Shown one piece after another: positions 15,905 to 25,115 of a stretch of 64,000 nt of DNA (the first letter of the stretch is position 1; the number at the start of each line of letters is the position of its first letter). Source of the stretch: Candidatus Gastranaerophilales bacterium (GTDB lineage: Bacteria > Cyanobacteriota > Vampirovibrionia > Gastranaerophilales > Gastranaerophilaceae); assembly GCA_944326455.1 (NCBI GenBank), contig CALVEA010000002.1, positions 88,885 through 152,884 of the forward strand. The letters are read 5' to 3'. The notes beneath the pieces are model-generated. The model was not told where the DNA came from. It made no database searches and saw nothing but the letters and a program-made list of their open reading frames with translations. The translations under genes were made by a program, and so were the position numbers.

Positions 15905-18589
15905 TTACCCCTCTTTCCATGAAGTTCCGCAATTGAAATCAATTATCAGAGGAACTTTGAGCGGCTGATTAAGTTCCATAGCGGTTTTAACGATAGATTT
16001 AACTTCTTCTAACTCATCTTTAGGTACTTCAAATACTAGTTCATCGTGAACCTGCATTATCATTTTTGTTTTCAGATTTTTCTTTTCAAGCCGATTTTCA
16101 ACATCTATCATTGCCATTTTTATTAAATCTGCGGCAGTACCCTGTAAAGGCTGGTTAATAGCGGCTCTCTGAGCAAATTCTCTTATCTGGAAATTTGGAC
16201 TCAGAAGTTCTGACGCCAGGTAACGTTTTCTTCCAAAGATTGTTTCAACGAATCCGTGTTTGTTTACAAAATCTATTTCATAGTTCATGTAATTTTTTAC
16301 ACCCGGGTAGTGTTCAAAATATTTGTCTATAAATTCTTGAGCTTCGTTATTTGAAATTCCAATGCTTTTGGCAAGTCCGTATTTTGATTGACCATAAACT
16401 ATTCCAAAGTTAACAGCTTTGGCTTTTCTTCTCATTTCTTTGGTAACTTCGCTCAAAGGGACTCCAAAGACTTTTGAAGCTGTCATTGTATGAACATCTT
16501 CGCCTGATGTAAATGCATGAATAAGGTTTTCATCTCCGGAAACATGTGCTAACAGGCGCAGTTCAATTTGGGAGTAATCAGCAGAGAGGATAAGATAATT
16601 TTCTCTGTCTTCTGCGCAGAACGCAGCGCGGATTTTATTACCCTCTTCTGTCCTTATCGGAATGTTTTGTAAATTCGGATTGGAAGAAGATAACCGTCCT
16701 GTGACAGTCAGCGCTTGGTTATATGTTGTATGGATTCTTCCGTCCCGCTTGCTGATAAGAGCCGGCAGAGCATCAGTGTATGTTGATTTAAGTTTTGAGA
16801 ATTTTCTGTGTTGAAGTATGTAGTCACATATTTCGTATTCAGAAGCTAATTCTTCTAAAACCTCCGCACTTGTAGAGCGGGACTTTTTCTTTTTAGATTT
16901 TAGCTCTAATTTATCAAATAACACTTCTGCAACCTGTTTTGGTGAATTGATATTGAAAGGAGCGCCTGCAAGCTGATATATTATGTCTTCAAGCTCTGCA
17001 AGTCTTTCTGTCATAAAATCAGAAAGCTCCTTTAAGTAGTTAATATCAATTGCAACTCCTGTGTGTTCCATTTTAGCCAGAACAACGGTGAGCGGGAGTT
17101 CTATATCAGATACCAGTTTACTTTCCTTTTCATCAAGATTATTTTTCCAATAATCGTATAATTTAAGAATAGTAGAAGCTTCATCGCAGCAGAATTTTTC
17201 TCCCTCATTCTGGTGTGAAAGTATATGATTTAAAAAGTCCAAAGCCTGAGCTTCAATAGTGTGTTTCCTATTTGGGTCTTTAACATAACTAGCTAATAAA
17301 ACATCATACTCAAGTCCTTTAGGCGAAAAGCCGTTATTTAAAAGTAAATGGTACTCTGATTTTGCATCATAAGCAATTTTTTTTATGTTTTTATCTTCAA
17401 TAATCGGTTTTAGAGGTTCTATAAAGTTTTTCCCAAAGTAGTAATTCTTTTTAGCTGAAATTGCTATATGGTCAATAATTTCATCTTTTGAATAATATCT
17501 GATACCAATACGCTCAGCATTTCTAATATCTTCGAGAGCTGCCGGCAAACTTTCTATATTGACAATGCTATATTCAAGCTCACTATCTTGCACGGTGTCT
17601 TTAATTGCCTGAGTAAAGATATTTTGCTGAATGACATCCCCGACCTGTTTTTGCAGTGAAAAAAGACTTAAATTTTCGCCGGTGGAGACTGATTCGGAAT
17701 TAAATGAAGCCAGAATTTTGTCAATGTTTTTAATAAATGTATAAAACTGCATTTTCCTTAGAAATGCAGAAACTTTTGTCATCTGCGGAAGTGTAACGCT
17801 TGCAGTATTTATATCAAAGTCGATATCGACTTCTCTTATAATAGTAGCTAATTCCTTAGACAAAATAGCTATATCTTTTTGGTTGCAAATTTTTTCTTTA
17901 ACGGCTTTTTCAGGAATATTTTCGCAGTCTGCCAGCAGTTCTTCCAAGTGCGGATATCTGCTTAAAAGCTTTTGAGCCGTTTTTTCACCGATACCTTTAA
18001 TTCCGGGAATGTTATCGGAAGTATCTCCTCTCAAACCTTTGTAATCTGTTACTTGATTTGGATAAACACCCAATTTTTCGTATACTTTATCCCAATTATA
18101 CTCAACCAATTCTCCCTTTGACGGGATAAGAACTTTAACCAGCCCTTCTTTATCTACAAGCTGAAAACTGTCTTGATCTCCTGTTAGAATGAGAGTATTA
18201 TTTCCGCTTTCAGAGGCAATCTTGGAGATAGTTCCTATGATATCGTCAGCTTCAAATCCTTCTTTTGTATAAATAGGAATGTCAAAAGCTTCCAGCCCTT
18301 CTACAATTGTAGAAATTTGGCATCTTAATGTATCCGGCATGGCGTCTCGGTTTGCCTTATATTCTTCAAATTTATCTGTACGAAAAGTATGTCTGCCGAC
18401 ATCAAAAGCAACTGCAATAAAATCGGGTTTTATTTTGGAAAGGAGGTCAAATACTGATTTAAAGAAGCCATATACAGCCCAGGTAGGCTCGTTTTCTGAA
18501 TTCTTCATCCCGGTTCTTTCAAGTGCAAAATATTGACGATAAGCAAGCGCATGTCCGTCAATTAGTACCAAAGTCTTTTTATCAGCCAT
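15905..18589 (-). CDS. polA: DNA polymerase I
   Basis: An 894-residue family A DNA polymerase for Okazaki fragment processing and repair. In order: 5'-3' exonuclease/flap domain (1-about 290; VLIDGHALAYRQYFAL, FEADDIIG, TGDQDSFQLV, GDTSDNIPGIKGIGEKTA), a 3'-5' exonuclease-like region (about 320-490) and the polymerase (about 500-894; SADYSQIELRLLAHVSGD, RRKAKAVNFGIVYGQSKYGL, MQVHDELVFEVP). In the middle domain the DxE of exonuclease motif I (FDTET in E. coli) is replaced by RYYSKDE, so proofreading is probably lost, as in several other bacterial Pol I enzymes. Convergent with the TPR gene. Confidence 0.96.
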   Translation of the reverse strand: MADKKTLVLIDGHALAYRQYFALERTGMKNSENEPTWAVYGFFKSVFDLLSKIKPDFIAVAFDVGRHTFRTDKFEEYKANRDAMPDTLRCQISTIVEGLEAFDIPIYTKEGFEADDIIGTISKIASESGNNTLILTGDQDSFQLVDKEGLVKVLIPSKGELVEYNWDKVYEKLGVYPNQVTDYKGLRGDTSDNIPGIKGIGEKTAQKLLSRYPHLEELLADCENIPEKAVKEKICNQKDIAILSKELATIIREVDIDFDINTASVTLPQMTKVSAFLRKMQFYTFIKNIDKILASFNSESVSTGENLSLFSLQKQVGDVIQQNIFTQAIKDTVQDSELEYSIVNIESLPAALEDIRNAERIGIRYYSKDEIIDHIAISAKKNYYFGKNFIEPLKPIIEDKNIKKIAYDAKSEYHLLLNNGFSPKGLEYDVLLASYVKDPNRKHTIEAQALDFLNHILSHQNEGEKFCCDEASTILKLYDYWKNNLDEKESKLVSDIELPLTVVLAKMEHTGVAIDINYLKELSDFMTERLAELEDIIYQLAGAPFNINSPKQVAEVLFDKLELKSKKKKSRSTSAEVLEELASEYEICDYILQHRKFSKLKSTYTDALPALISKRDGRIHTTYNQALTVTGRLSSSNPNLQNIPIRTEEGNKIRAAFCAEDRENYLILSADYSQIELRLLAHVSGDENLIHAFTSGEDVHTMTASKVFGVPLSEVTKEMRRKAKAVNFGIVYGQSKYGLAKSIGISNNEAQEFIDKYFEHYPGVKNYMNYEIDFVNKHGFVETIFGRKRYLASELLSPNFQIREFAQRAAINQPLQGTAADLIKMAMIDVENRLEKKNLKTKMIMQVHDELVFEVPKDELEEVKSIVKTAMELNQPLKVPLIIDFNCGTSWKEG

Positions 18590-18657
18590 ATTATACTCCC
18601 ATTTGTTAGATTATTATATCATAAATTCGTGGTACAATAAATCATCAGGAGACATAT

Positions 18658-19443
18658 ATGATTAACAACTATAATATTTTGTTGAATATGGTAAATGACT
18701 ATAAATCTTTAAAAGAGATAGAAGCAATAGGGCTTGGCGGTTCTTCTGCTGCTAATACGGCAGACAACAAATCCGACTATGATATTTATATTTACGGGAA
18801 GTCGGAGCCTCCGGTTGAAGATAGAAGAAAAATTGCAGAAAAATATGCTGATAAACCGGAAATAGACAATCACAATTTTGAAACCGGTGATGTTTTCTAT
18901 TTAAGAGATTCCGGAAAACCGATTGATATAATGTACAGACATCCTGATTTTATTGAAAACAATATCAAGTGGGTTTGGGAGCAGCATAATGCATCTTTAG
19001 GTTATACTACTTGTTTTATAGATAATATTAAAAGAACAGAAATACTTTATGATAAAACCGGCTGGTTAAAAGAAATGCAGAAGAAAGTGAGCACTCCGTA
19101 TCCGGAAAAACTTGCAGAAAATATAATTAAGAAAAATTTTAATTATCTTAAAGATGCAATGTTTTCTTTTTATGACCAGTTGGTTTCGGCAGTGGAAAGA
19201 AATGATTTTGTAAGTGTTAATCACAGATGTGCGGCTTTTCTAGCCAGTTATTTTGATGCGATTTTTGCAAAAAATAGAGTTCTTAATCCCGGAGAGAAGA
19301 AGCTTGTACCATTTGCTTTAAAGAACTGTAAAATTCTGCCAGCGGATTTTGAATCGGATGTAAAAATATTATCAATAGGTGAACTTTCAAAACGGGTTCC
19401 TGTTGCTGCAAAAATGGTTGAAAATCTGAGGAAAATACTTTAG
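18658..19443 (+). CDS. Nucleotidyltransferase-fold protein with DUF4037-like C-terminal part
   Basis: A 261-residue protein. The N-terminal motif GLGGSSAANTADNKSDYDIY is the GS...(S/D)DxD signature of minimal nucleotidyltransferases, with a further aspartate in PIDIMYR. The helical C-terminal half resembles DUF4037. Such enzymes transfer nucleotides to antibiotics, proteins or tRNA, but the substrate here cannot be told. Ribosome site CAGGAGA. Divergent from polA. Confidence 0.68.
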   Translation: MINNYNILLNMVNDYKSLKEIEAIGLGGSSAANTADNKSDYDIYIYGKSEPPVEDRRKIAEKYADKPEIDNHNFETGDVFYLRDSGKPIDIMYRHPDFIENNIKWVWEQHNASLGYTTCFIDNIKRTEILYDKTGWLKEMQKKVSTPYPEKLAENIIKKNFNYLKDAMFSFYDQLVSAVERNDFVSVNHRCAAFLASYFDAIFAKNRVLNPGEKKLVPFALKNCKILPADFESDVKILSIGELSKRVPVAAKMVENLRKIL

Positions 19444-19578
19444 CAGAGACCTTGTAATATTAGTCTATTCCGGTAGTATATTTCCAATTGTAAAGATTCT
19501 ATTTCCCCCCGCAAAAAAAACTTTTTTTTTGTGTTGAATAGTGTATAATAGAACAAAGGAAAACTGAGAATAGTTTTT

Positions 19579-20436
19579 ATGTTACAGAATATAGTTAATA
19601 ATTCAAATATATCAACTAAATCACAATACACAACCAAACCACTATCAAGATGTGATGAAATTGAGCTTTATTTACACAGAATTTTTGAGAAGGAACTTCA
19701 TACACCGGATTCGGTTTTGTTGGGCTATAATCTATTTGTAATAAAGAAAATTGCGGCATATATTTCAGGTAAGATTCAGATGCCAGCGTCAATAGGTATT
19801 GCGGGAGAAACGGCGAGCGGGAAGTCTACGATTACAAAGGACTTAATAGATACGATAGAATCTTTTGCGGCTGAATTTGGTATTGAAGATGTAATAACAC
19901 GTGTTAATACTGATGATTATTATTATGATCGCTCGGATATGGTTAAAGCGGCGGGTAGTTTTTCAGAATTCGCTAAAAATTATGACTTAGATAGTCCGGA
20001 AGCTCTTGAATTGGAGCTTATGAGCAAACATATTAAAGAACTTCTTGCCGGAAAAACGACTTATCTTCCTAAATACGATATGAGCGGTACCGCTATAAGA
20101 TATGATAATCACACGCTGGCTAAGCCTTCAAAAGTTATTATATCGGAAGGTTTGTTTACACTAACATCAAAAATTAAAGATGCGTTCAATTTTAAAATTT
20201 ATGTCGATATTCCGGAAGATATTAAGCGTGAAAGATTCTTTATAAGAGCCGCTGAGCGTGATTTGGGTGATTCTGCAGAATTTATATATGAAAATGCTAA
20301 TAAAAAAGCAAAAGTGCATATCAGACCTTGCAAAGCGCATGCGGATATTATTTTATCGGGCTATGCAGACAGAATTAAGTATAAGAATTTCTTAAATAAG
20401 ATTATTGGTGTGATTCAGGAACTCTATTTTGTATAA
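19579..20436 (+). CDS. Uridine kinase / phosphoribulokinase-family P-loop kinase
   Basis: A 285-residue P-loop kinase. Walker A is GIAGETASGKST at about residues 75-86, followed by VNTDDYYYDRSDM, a substrate-site motif of uridine kinases, and VIISEGLFTL (Walker B-like). The last third carries RERFFIRAAERDLG, the lid arginines of this superfamily. The 70-residue N-terminal extension is not typical of Udk (about 210 residues), so the substrate may differ; uridine or another ribosyl sugar is likely. The start at 19579 has only a distant AAGGAA, so it is not certain. Confidence 0.7.
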   Translation: MLQNIVNNSNISTKSQYTTKPLSRCDEIELYLHRIFEKELHTPDSVLLGYNLFVIKKIAAYISGKIQMPASIGIAGETASGKSTITKDLIDTIESFAAEFGIEDVITRVNTDDYYYDRSDMVKAAGSFSEFAKNYDLDSPEALELELMSKHIKELLAGKTTYLPKYDMSGTAIRYDNHTLAKPSKVIISEGLFTLTSKIKDAFNFKIYVDIPEDIKRERFFIRAAERDLGDSAEFIYENANKKAKVHIRPCKAHADIILSGYADRIKYKNFLNKIIGVIQELYFV

Positions 20437-20472
20437 TATTTTCAATTCAATATATAAGTACAAAGGAAAAAT

Positions 20473-20916
20473 ATGCTAATAAAAAATATTCAATCAACTT
20501 CTTTTGGAATGTCAGTTGTAATAGAAAAAGGTGCTGGCAGATATCTGAACAAACTAAAACCCTATGAAGCAGAAACTATATATAAAGCAAAGAATAACCT
20601 TGCAAATACTAAATTCTGGGATTTAAAAGTAGATGCTAAAGGTTTAAAATTTTCACCAAAAGATTCTGATTACGATTTCAGGCTGCAAAAACCTGTAGTT
20701 TATGCTATTGATTTTCCCCAAGAGGACAGAGTAACCCTTGCAGTTAATACATGCGGTCCAAAAAAATCTCTTAAACCTATTATAGAAAATTTAACAAGAG
20801 AAGAAGCCTATAAATTCTACTCAATTAATAATATAGGAAGCGAAGCCGGGCGAGCAGCCAATATGGTAAATGCTTTGGACTCAATGCACAAACAGGTGAA
20901 AATAGGCTCAATCTGA
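20473..20916 (+). CDS. Hypothetical protein with N-terminal SFGMS motif
   Basis: A 147-residue soluble protein of no recognised family, basic and mixed alpha/beta. The N-terminus (MLIKNIQSTSFGMSVVIEKG) resembles that of other proteins in this lineage that begin with a short strand and a (S/F)xG motif; the large protein at 33902 starts in a comparable way. It lies 36 bp after the kinase gene with an AAGGAAAA ribosome site and ends with a 9-bp overlap into the 3' end of convergent trmD. No function proposed. Confidence 0.6.
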   Translation: MLIKNIQSTSFGMSVVIEKGAGRYLNKLKPYEAETIYKAKNNLANTKFWDLKVDAKGLKFSPKDSDYDFRLQKPVVYAIDFPQEDRVTLAVNTCGPKKSLKPIIENLTREEAYKFYSINNIGSEAGRAANMVNALDSMHKQVKIGSI

Positions 20917-21600
20917 TTTATTAACCCGTTTCTTCCATAAATCAGGTCGTCTTTTCTGGGTACGCTCAATTTTCTGTTGCATTCTATATTCATCAATAAG
21001 CTTATGATTGCCGCTTAGCAAGACATCGGGAACTCTCAGACCTCTGTATTCTCGTGGCTTTGTGTACTGTGGATATTCCAGCAGTCCGTCAGCAAAACTA
21101 TCATCATGTGCCGATTCGATTTTCCCCAATGTTCCTTCTATTTTTCTTGAAACACTGTCAATGATGCATAAAGCCGGCAGTTCGCCCCCTGTTAGCACAA
21201 AATCACCTATAGAAATTTCTTTGGGTTTGATAATCTCACGGATTCTTTCATCAAACCCTTCATAATGACCGCAAAGAATTATTATTTGTTCATATTTTGC
21301 AAGTTCGTCAGAAAGTTTATCAGTGAATGGTTCGCCTTGCGGAGTCATCATCAGCGTTATTGTGTTATCAAACTTTTGTACATCTTCATAAGCTTCAACA
21401 TAAGGCTGCGGGGCTAAAACCATGCCCGCTCCGCCGCCGTAAGGCGTATCATCAACCCGCTTGTGCTTGTCATGCGAATAATCTCTCGGATTAATTGTGT
21501 TAACTTCAATTATCCCGCTTTCTGAAGCCCTTTTCATTATACTAAAGTCCATGTGTGTCTGTATAAGCTCCGGGAATAATGTTAATACGTCAAATCTCAT
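20908..21600 (-). CDS. trmD: tRNA (guanine-37-N1)-methyltransferase
   Basis: A 230-residue SPOUT methyltransferase that methylates G37 of tRNAs reading CNN codons, preventing +1 frameshifts. It starts MRFDVLTLFPE; the SAM-binding knot is ILCGHYEGFDERI followed by EISIGDFVLTGGELPA, and DDTPYGGGAGMV is also diagnostic. It overlaps the upstream rimM by 4 bp, so translation is coupled. Third gene of an operon with the zinc-ribbon protein and rimM. Confidence 0.96.
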   Translation of the reverse strand: MRFDVLTLFPELIQTHMDFSIMKRASESGIIEVNTINPRDYSHDKHKRVDDTPYGGGAGMVLAPQPYVEAYEDVQKFDNTITLMMTPQGEPFTDKLSDELAKYEQIIILCGHYEGFDERIREIIKPKEISIGDFVLTGGELPALCIIDSVSRKIEGTLGKIESAHDDSFADGLLEYPQYTKPREYRGLRVPDVLLSGNHKLIDEYRMQQKIERTQKRRPDLWKKRVNKSD

Positions 21601-22109
21601 TGAAGCAACCCCTCAATGTTATTAATTTGTATTTTCCTGTTTTTTATATCAACAGAGAGTACGATAGCTTTTACAAAAGGCACAAGGCAGATATTTTTTG
21701 ATAATGTCTTTACGGACAATAAATCACTGGCACCGTTATTAGAGACTCCTACAACGGCTCCGACTATTTTCTCACCGTCACAGACATCCAATCCGACAAG
21801 TTCGTCAATCAAAAATTCATCTTCTTCCAGAAATTCTCTTGCAGAATCTTGAGGCACAAAAAGAAGTTTCCCTTTATATTCCAGTATATCGTTAAGGGTA
21901 TCAATACCTTTAAATTTTATGATAGCGCACTTTGGCGTAAAACGGATGTTTTCTATTTCAAGTGGTTTATACTCATTTTTTTCTTGGATATAAACATCCT
22001 CAAGCTTGGACAAGAATTCTTCTCTGTTTTTTGAATACCCAAGCTTTGCTTCACCGCGCACACCGTGAAAATTAAGAATTTTACCTACAGAAATAAAGTT
22101 ATTCTTCAT
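21597..22109 (-). CDS. rimM: Ribosome maturation factor RimM
   Basis: A 170-residue 30S maturation factor that binds S19. The N-terminal RimM domain opens with ISVGKILNFHGVRGEAKLGY, the family signature, and a PRC-barrel domain follows from about residue 95 (EFLIDELVGLDVCDGE). Its start overlaps the upstream zinc-ribbon gene by 11 bp and its end overlaps trmD by 4 bp. Confidence 0.93.
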   Translation of the reverse strand: MKNNFISVGKILNFHGVRGEAKLGYSKNREEFLSKLEDVYIQEKNEYKPLEIENIRFTPKCAIIKFKGIDTLNDILEYKGKLLFVPQDSAREFLEEDEFLIDELVGLDVCDGEKIVGAVVGVSNNGASDLLSVKTLSKNICLVPFVKAIVLSVDIKNRKIQINNIEGLLQ

Positions 22110-23046
22110 CTTCTTTCTTCTTAGGTTTTCTTCCGCGTTTTGGTTTCTGGTCTTCGTTGGCTGCTTCCGGCTCAGCAGGAACTGTTTCTTCCGGGGCTTC
22201 GGCTTTAACTTCCGGAAGCTTTTCTTGTTTTTCGTGCTTAGCTACCATATAATCAGCAGGCTTATCAGCACGATCTTCATTCCATCTTTCCAGTCCAAGC
22301 TGTGAACGAACGAGCTTAATCCCGACATGGACTCTCCACTCATCCATTTTTAATTGTGCCGCAATAATTTTGTGGCAGCCGATTGGCGGCAGCGGAAGCA
22401 ATGGCTCATATAAACTCTTAATTGCCATCAGCTGGTCCGGTGAAATAGCCAATTTGCGTTTAGGGAACGGCAGCTTCGGAAGCATCATTTTTTGACGTAC
22501 AAGATTGATTCCGAAGAATACCTTTTGAGGTTCAATTCCTAATTTTGCTCCGATTACTTCATGAGCATCCGGATTAGGAAGCGGAAGCATTGCTTTGTAC
22601 AATACTTCAATTTGTTCCAGTTGTTCTTTACTTATTAATAGTGGTTTTGCAGCTTTCGGAGTCTTAGGACGTTTGTTAGGACGCCTTTGTTGGAATCCTC
22701 CTTGAGTTCTGCCCCCGCCGCTGGCATAGTTATTTTTGAATCCTCTGTTACCGTCAGGTCTTCTTTGTTGGAATCCGCCGCGATTATCTCTTCTCTGATA
22801 ATTACTGCCCTGTTGATTCCTGTTATCTCTCTGGTAATTATTTCTGTATCCGCCTTGCTGCGGTCTGTCATAAGACCTTGGTCTCGGCTCAGCTGAATAT
22901 GAGCTGTACGAACTATAGCTTTGTAAAGGTTTCTCCTCCGGTGATTCACTTCCCTTGTCTGCGTATAAGCAATTAGGGCAAATTACTCTTTTGGGGTTCT
23001 TAGTTTCAAACTCAGCACCGCATTTAATGCACTTGTTTACATACAT
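22099..23046 (-). CDS. Zinc-ribbon, Arg/Gly/Gln-rich protein with a duplicated domain
   Basis: A 315-residue protein heading the rimM-trmD operon. Visible parts: a C4 zinc ribbon (C6, C9, C23, C26); a low-complexity stretch rich in R, G, Q, N and Y (about 40-120), like RGG-type RNA-binding tails; two copies of a 60-residue helical unit (about 135-195 and 196-255), each with LPLP, an H-(E/K)-(V/I)-I-(G/A)-A motif and a G-I-x-L-V-R motif; and an acidic-basic tail ending in KRGRKPKKKEDEE. The composition suggests RNA or ribosome binding, which suits its operon. In many bacteria rpsP and a KH-domain gene stand here instead. The duplicated unit is not recognised. Confidence 0.65.
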   Translation of the reverse strand: MYVNKCIKCGAEFETKNPKRVICPNCLYADKGSESPEEKPLQSYSSYSSYSAEPRPRSYDRPQQGGYRNNYQRDNRNQQGSNYQRRDNRGGFQQRRPDGNRGFKNNYASGGGRTQGGFQQRRPNKRPKTPKAAKPLLISKEQLEQIEVLYKAMLPLPNPDAHEVIGAKLGIEPQKVFFGINLVRQKMMLPKLPFPKRKLAISPDQLMAIKSLYEPLLPLPPIGCHKIIAAQLKMDEWRVHVGIKLVRSQLGLERWNEDRADKPADYMVAKHEKQEKLPEVKAEAPEETVPAEPEAANEDQKPKRGRKPKKKEDEE

Positions 23047-23188
23047 AATAAAAGCCTCTTAACCACAATAAAAAATTTCACTAAATTATTAAAAATCCTA
23101 TCAAAATAAAGTAATAATATGAGATTTAATCAAAATATCGGTAAATTAAACCGAACATGTATATTATAATACAATTTAGAAAATTATC

Positions 23189-23255
23189 AAGGGGGTAAAT
23201 CAAGGGGCTAAATAAAGGGGTAAATCAAGGGGTAAATCAAGGGAGGGTAAATCCC
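23189..23255. repeat. Short tandem repeats (about 12 bp) in the intergenic region
   Basis: The unit AAGGGGTAAATC, with small changes, is repeated about five times in a row and ends in a small dyad (AAGGGA...TCCCTT). It fills part of the 314-bp gap (23047-23360) between the zinc-ribbon gene and the prepilin-like gene. The rest of the gap holds AT-rich sequence that must carry the promoter of the zinc-ribbon operon, and a terminator at 23308. No gene is seen in it. Confidence 0.75.
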
Positions 23256-23296
23256 TTGGAAAATAAAAAGAGGGAGGCAGCAGGTCAAAAGAAAGG

Positions 23297-23342
23297 TCAA
23301 AAAATGACGGGCGGGCGGTAGATAAAATCTACCGCCCGCCCG
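23297..23342 (-). terminator. GC-rich terminator after the prepilin-like surface gene
   Basis: A perfect 16-bp stem (23308-23323 with 23327-23342) of CGGGCGGGCGGTAGAT and its complement with a 3-nt loop. On the minus strand it is followed by TCATTTTTTGACC, so it ends the transcript of the gene whose stop is at 23361. Confidence 0.85.
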
Positions 23343-23360
23343 CTGTTGTTTTTGAATGGT

Positions 23361-25115
23361 TTATTTGATTCTCTTTTCAAGCTCGGATAATCTCTTTTCT
23401 AATTTTTGATTCTGATTTTCCAGCTCTGAAACTCGCTTTTTAAGTTCCGTATTTTCGGTAGTTATCCTCAAATCAAGTTCTTTTACGGCATTAATGAGCG
23501 CATAGAACATATCTTCCCATCTGATTCTTAAGAAACCGTCTTTTCCCTTGGTTACTGCATCAGGAAAAACTTTCTGTAAATCCTGAGCCATTACACCGAC
23601 ATGAGGAGTTTTTGACTCATCATCTTTGAATGTGAAATTATATACCTTGAGCTGCTTTACTTTATCCAATCCGCCAGAGAATACTTCTCCCACATTCTTA
23701 AGCCTGCGGTCGGAAATATATGAATCAAAAAAGCTTCTATTATCTATATCAGTTGGATATCGCCTTAAGTTATCGTCACCACCTTTCAGATCTTCTGAAC
23801 GAACAACACATAGTTCGCCTCCTTCATTACCTCTCCTCAAAGCGGTATCACCTTTGACGGCATTTAATAAAACATCGTATCCTACAACCAATCTACCCGG
23901 GATGTAAACAGTATCAGAACTGGTGCCGAGAACAATTTGATTGGCTGCGGTGGTCTTAGCAGATGAACCTATAGCAATAGAGCTTGAATGAGAAGCCTTA
24001 GCCCACCATCCTATAGCGGTAGAAGCATAACCGGAAGCTTCTGAAGTGTGCCCTATAGCTATACCGTAAGAGCCGCTTGCATCAGAAGCCTTCCCAAGAG
24101 CTACAGGAGCATATGTACCCGTTGCATTGGCATAGGAACCCAACGCCGTTGCCCCATCTCCGCTTGCTTTTGCGCTTGAGCCAATAGCTGTAGATCCAGA
24201 AGTCGCAGCATTGGCAGAAGTCCCTACAGCAAGAGCACTGATTGCCGTGTTTGCCCCGTATCCTATTGCTACAGCAGAGTTAGATGCTGATGTATTAGCG
24301 CCTAAAGCAATGGCATTATGTCCATTTGCCATTGCTCCATTGCCAATTCCGATAGATCTTGCCCCGCCGGTGTTAGCCGCTGTTCCTATTGATACAGCAT
24401 TGTCCCCTCTTGCTTCTGCACCATAACCTATTGACGTAGATTTTGTTCCCCCGCCAAACGCTCCCCCAGAATAATATCCTATTGCAATGGACCCTAACTG
24501 TTTTGATATAACGCTTCTACCAATAGCTATTGTATCAATGCCGCTTGCCTTGGAATGATATCCCATGGCAATGGCATTATCTCCTGTTGCATTTGCACTT
24601 GTTCCTACAGCAGTTGCTGTACTCCCTCCTGCAAGAGCTTCTCTTCCCAATGCCGTTGCTGATATCTTATTAGCTATTGCCCCCATACCGATTGCAGTCG
24701 AACATACTCCCGTAGCTTCGGTATTACGTCCGAGTGCTACCGTACGGTCTGTCCCCTGTGCTGCAAAATCATCTGTTATACTTATCCCGGTTGCAGTTGC
24801 TCCCAGCTGAAAAACTGTGGAACTTCCTGATTTTGATATGGCAAATTGAGGTTCCGTACCGCTTGATTCTACATAGAATTTAGCTTTTTTAGCCGCTGAC
24901 GGAAGAGTGCTTGTTCCGACCATGGCACTTTTATTAGTATTATTATCGGGGTTGTAAGTAATAGAGCCTCCTAATCCCGCATACATCCATGGGCTTCCGC
25001 CTTCTGCATCCCGCAGCATCTTTTTACTTACCATTGGTGCCGATGCTGCCGCTATGATTGCCACAATCAACAGCACTATCATCATTTCCATCAAGGAAAA
25101 TCCGCGTTGTTTCAT
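23361..25115 (-). CDS. Prepilin-leader surface protein with YadA-like head repeats and S74 chaperone domain
   Basis: A 584-residue chimera. Residues 1-30 are a type IV prepilin leader (KQRGFSLMEMMIVLLIVA; peptidase cut expected after G5, E at mature +5). From about 110 to 400 there are many YadA/Hia-like head repeats (AIG..A.A.G pattern, left-handed beta roll). Then comes a peptidase S74 intramolecular chaperone domain with SDRRLK: Ser468 and Lys473 have the S-x4-K spacing of the self-cleaving dyad. It ends in a coiled coil, suggesting a trimer. The ATG at 25115 has GAGG before it and is preferred over 25151. YadA head and S74 usually occur on autotransporters and phage tail spikes. Confidence 0.85.
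   Translation of the reverse strand: MKQRGFSLMEMMIVLLIVAIIAAASAPMVSKKMLRDAEGGSPWMYAGLGGSITYNPDNNTNKSAMVGTSTLPSAAKKAKFYVESSGTEPQFAISKSGSSTVFQLGATATGISITDDFAAQGTDRTVALGRNTEATGVCSTAIGMGAIANKISATALGREALAGGSTATAVGTSANATGDNAIAMGYHSKASGIDTIAIGRSVISKQLGSIAIGYYSGGAFGGGTKSTSIGYGAEARGDNAVSIGTAANTGGARSIGIGNGAMANGHNAIALGANTSASNSAVAIGYGANTAISALAVGTSANAATSGSTAIGSSAKASGDGATALGSYANATGTYAPVALGKASDASGSYGIAIGHTSEASGYASTAIGWWAKASHSSSIAIGSSAKTTAANQIVLGTSSDTVYIPGRLVVGYDVLLNAVKGDTALRRGNEGGELCVVRSEDLKGGDDNLRRYPTDIDNRSFFDSYISDRRLKNVGEVFSGGLDKVKQLKVYNFTFKDDESKTPHVGVMAQDLQKVFPDAVTKGKDGFLRIRWEDMFYALINAVKELDLRITTENTELKKRVSELENQNQKLEKRLSELEKRIK

Noticed and set aside
22635..22949. Frames overlapping the Arg/Gly-rich stretch
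   Set aside because: Low-complexity shadow of the zinc-ribbon gene in another frame, with no start signal.
24211..24810. Open frames on the + strand opposite the YadA-like repeats
   Set aside because: They are Ala/Pro/Val-rich shadows created by the repetitive minus-strand gene and lack ribosome sites.
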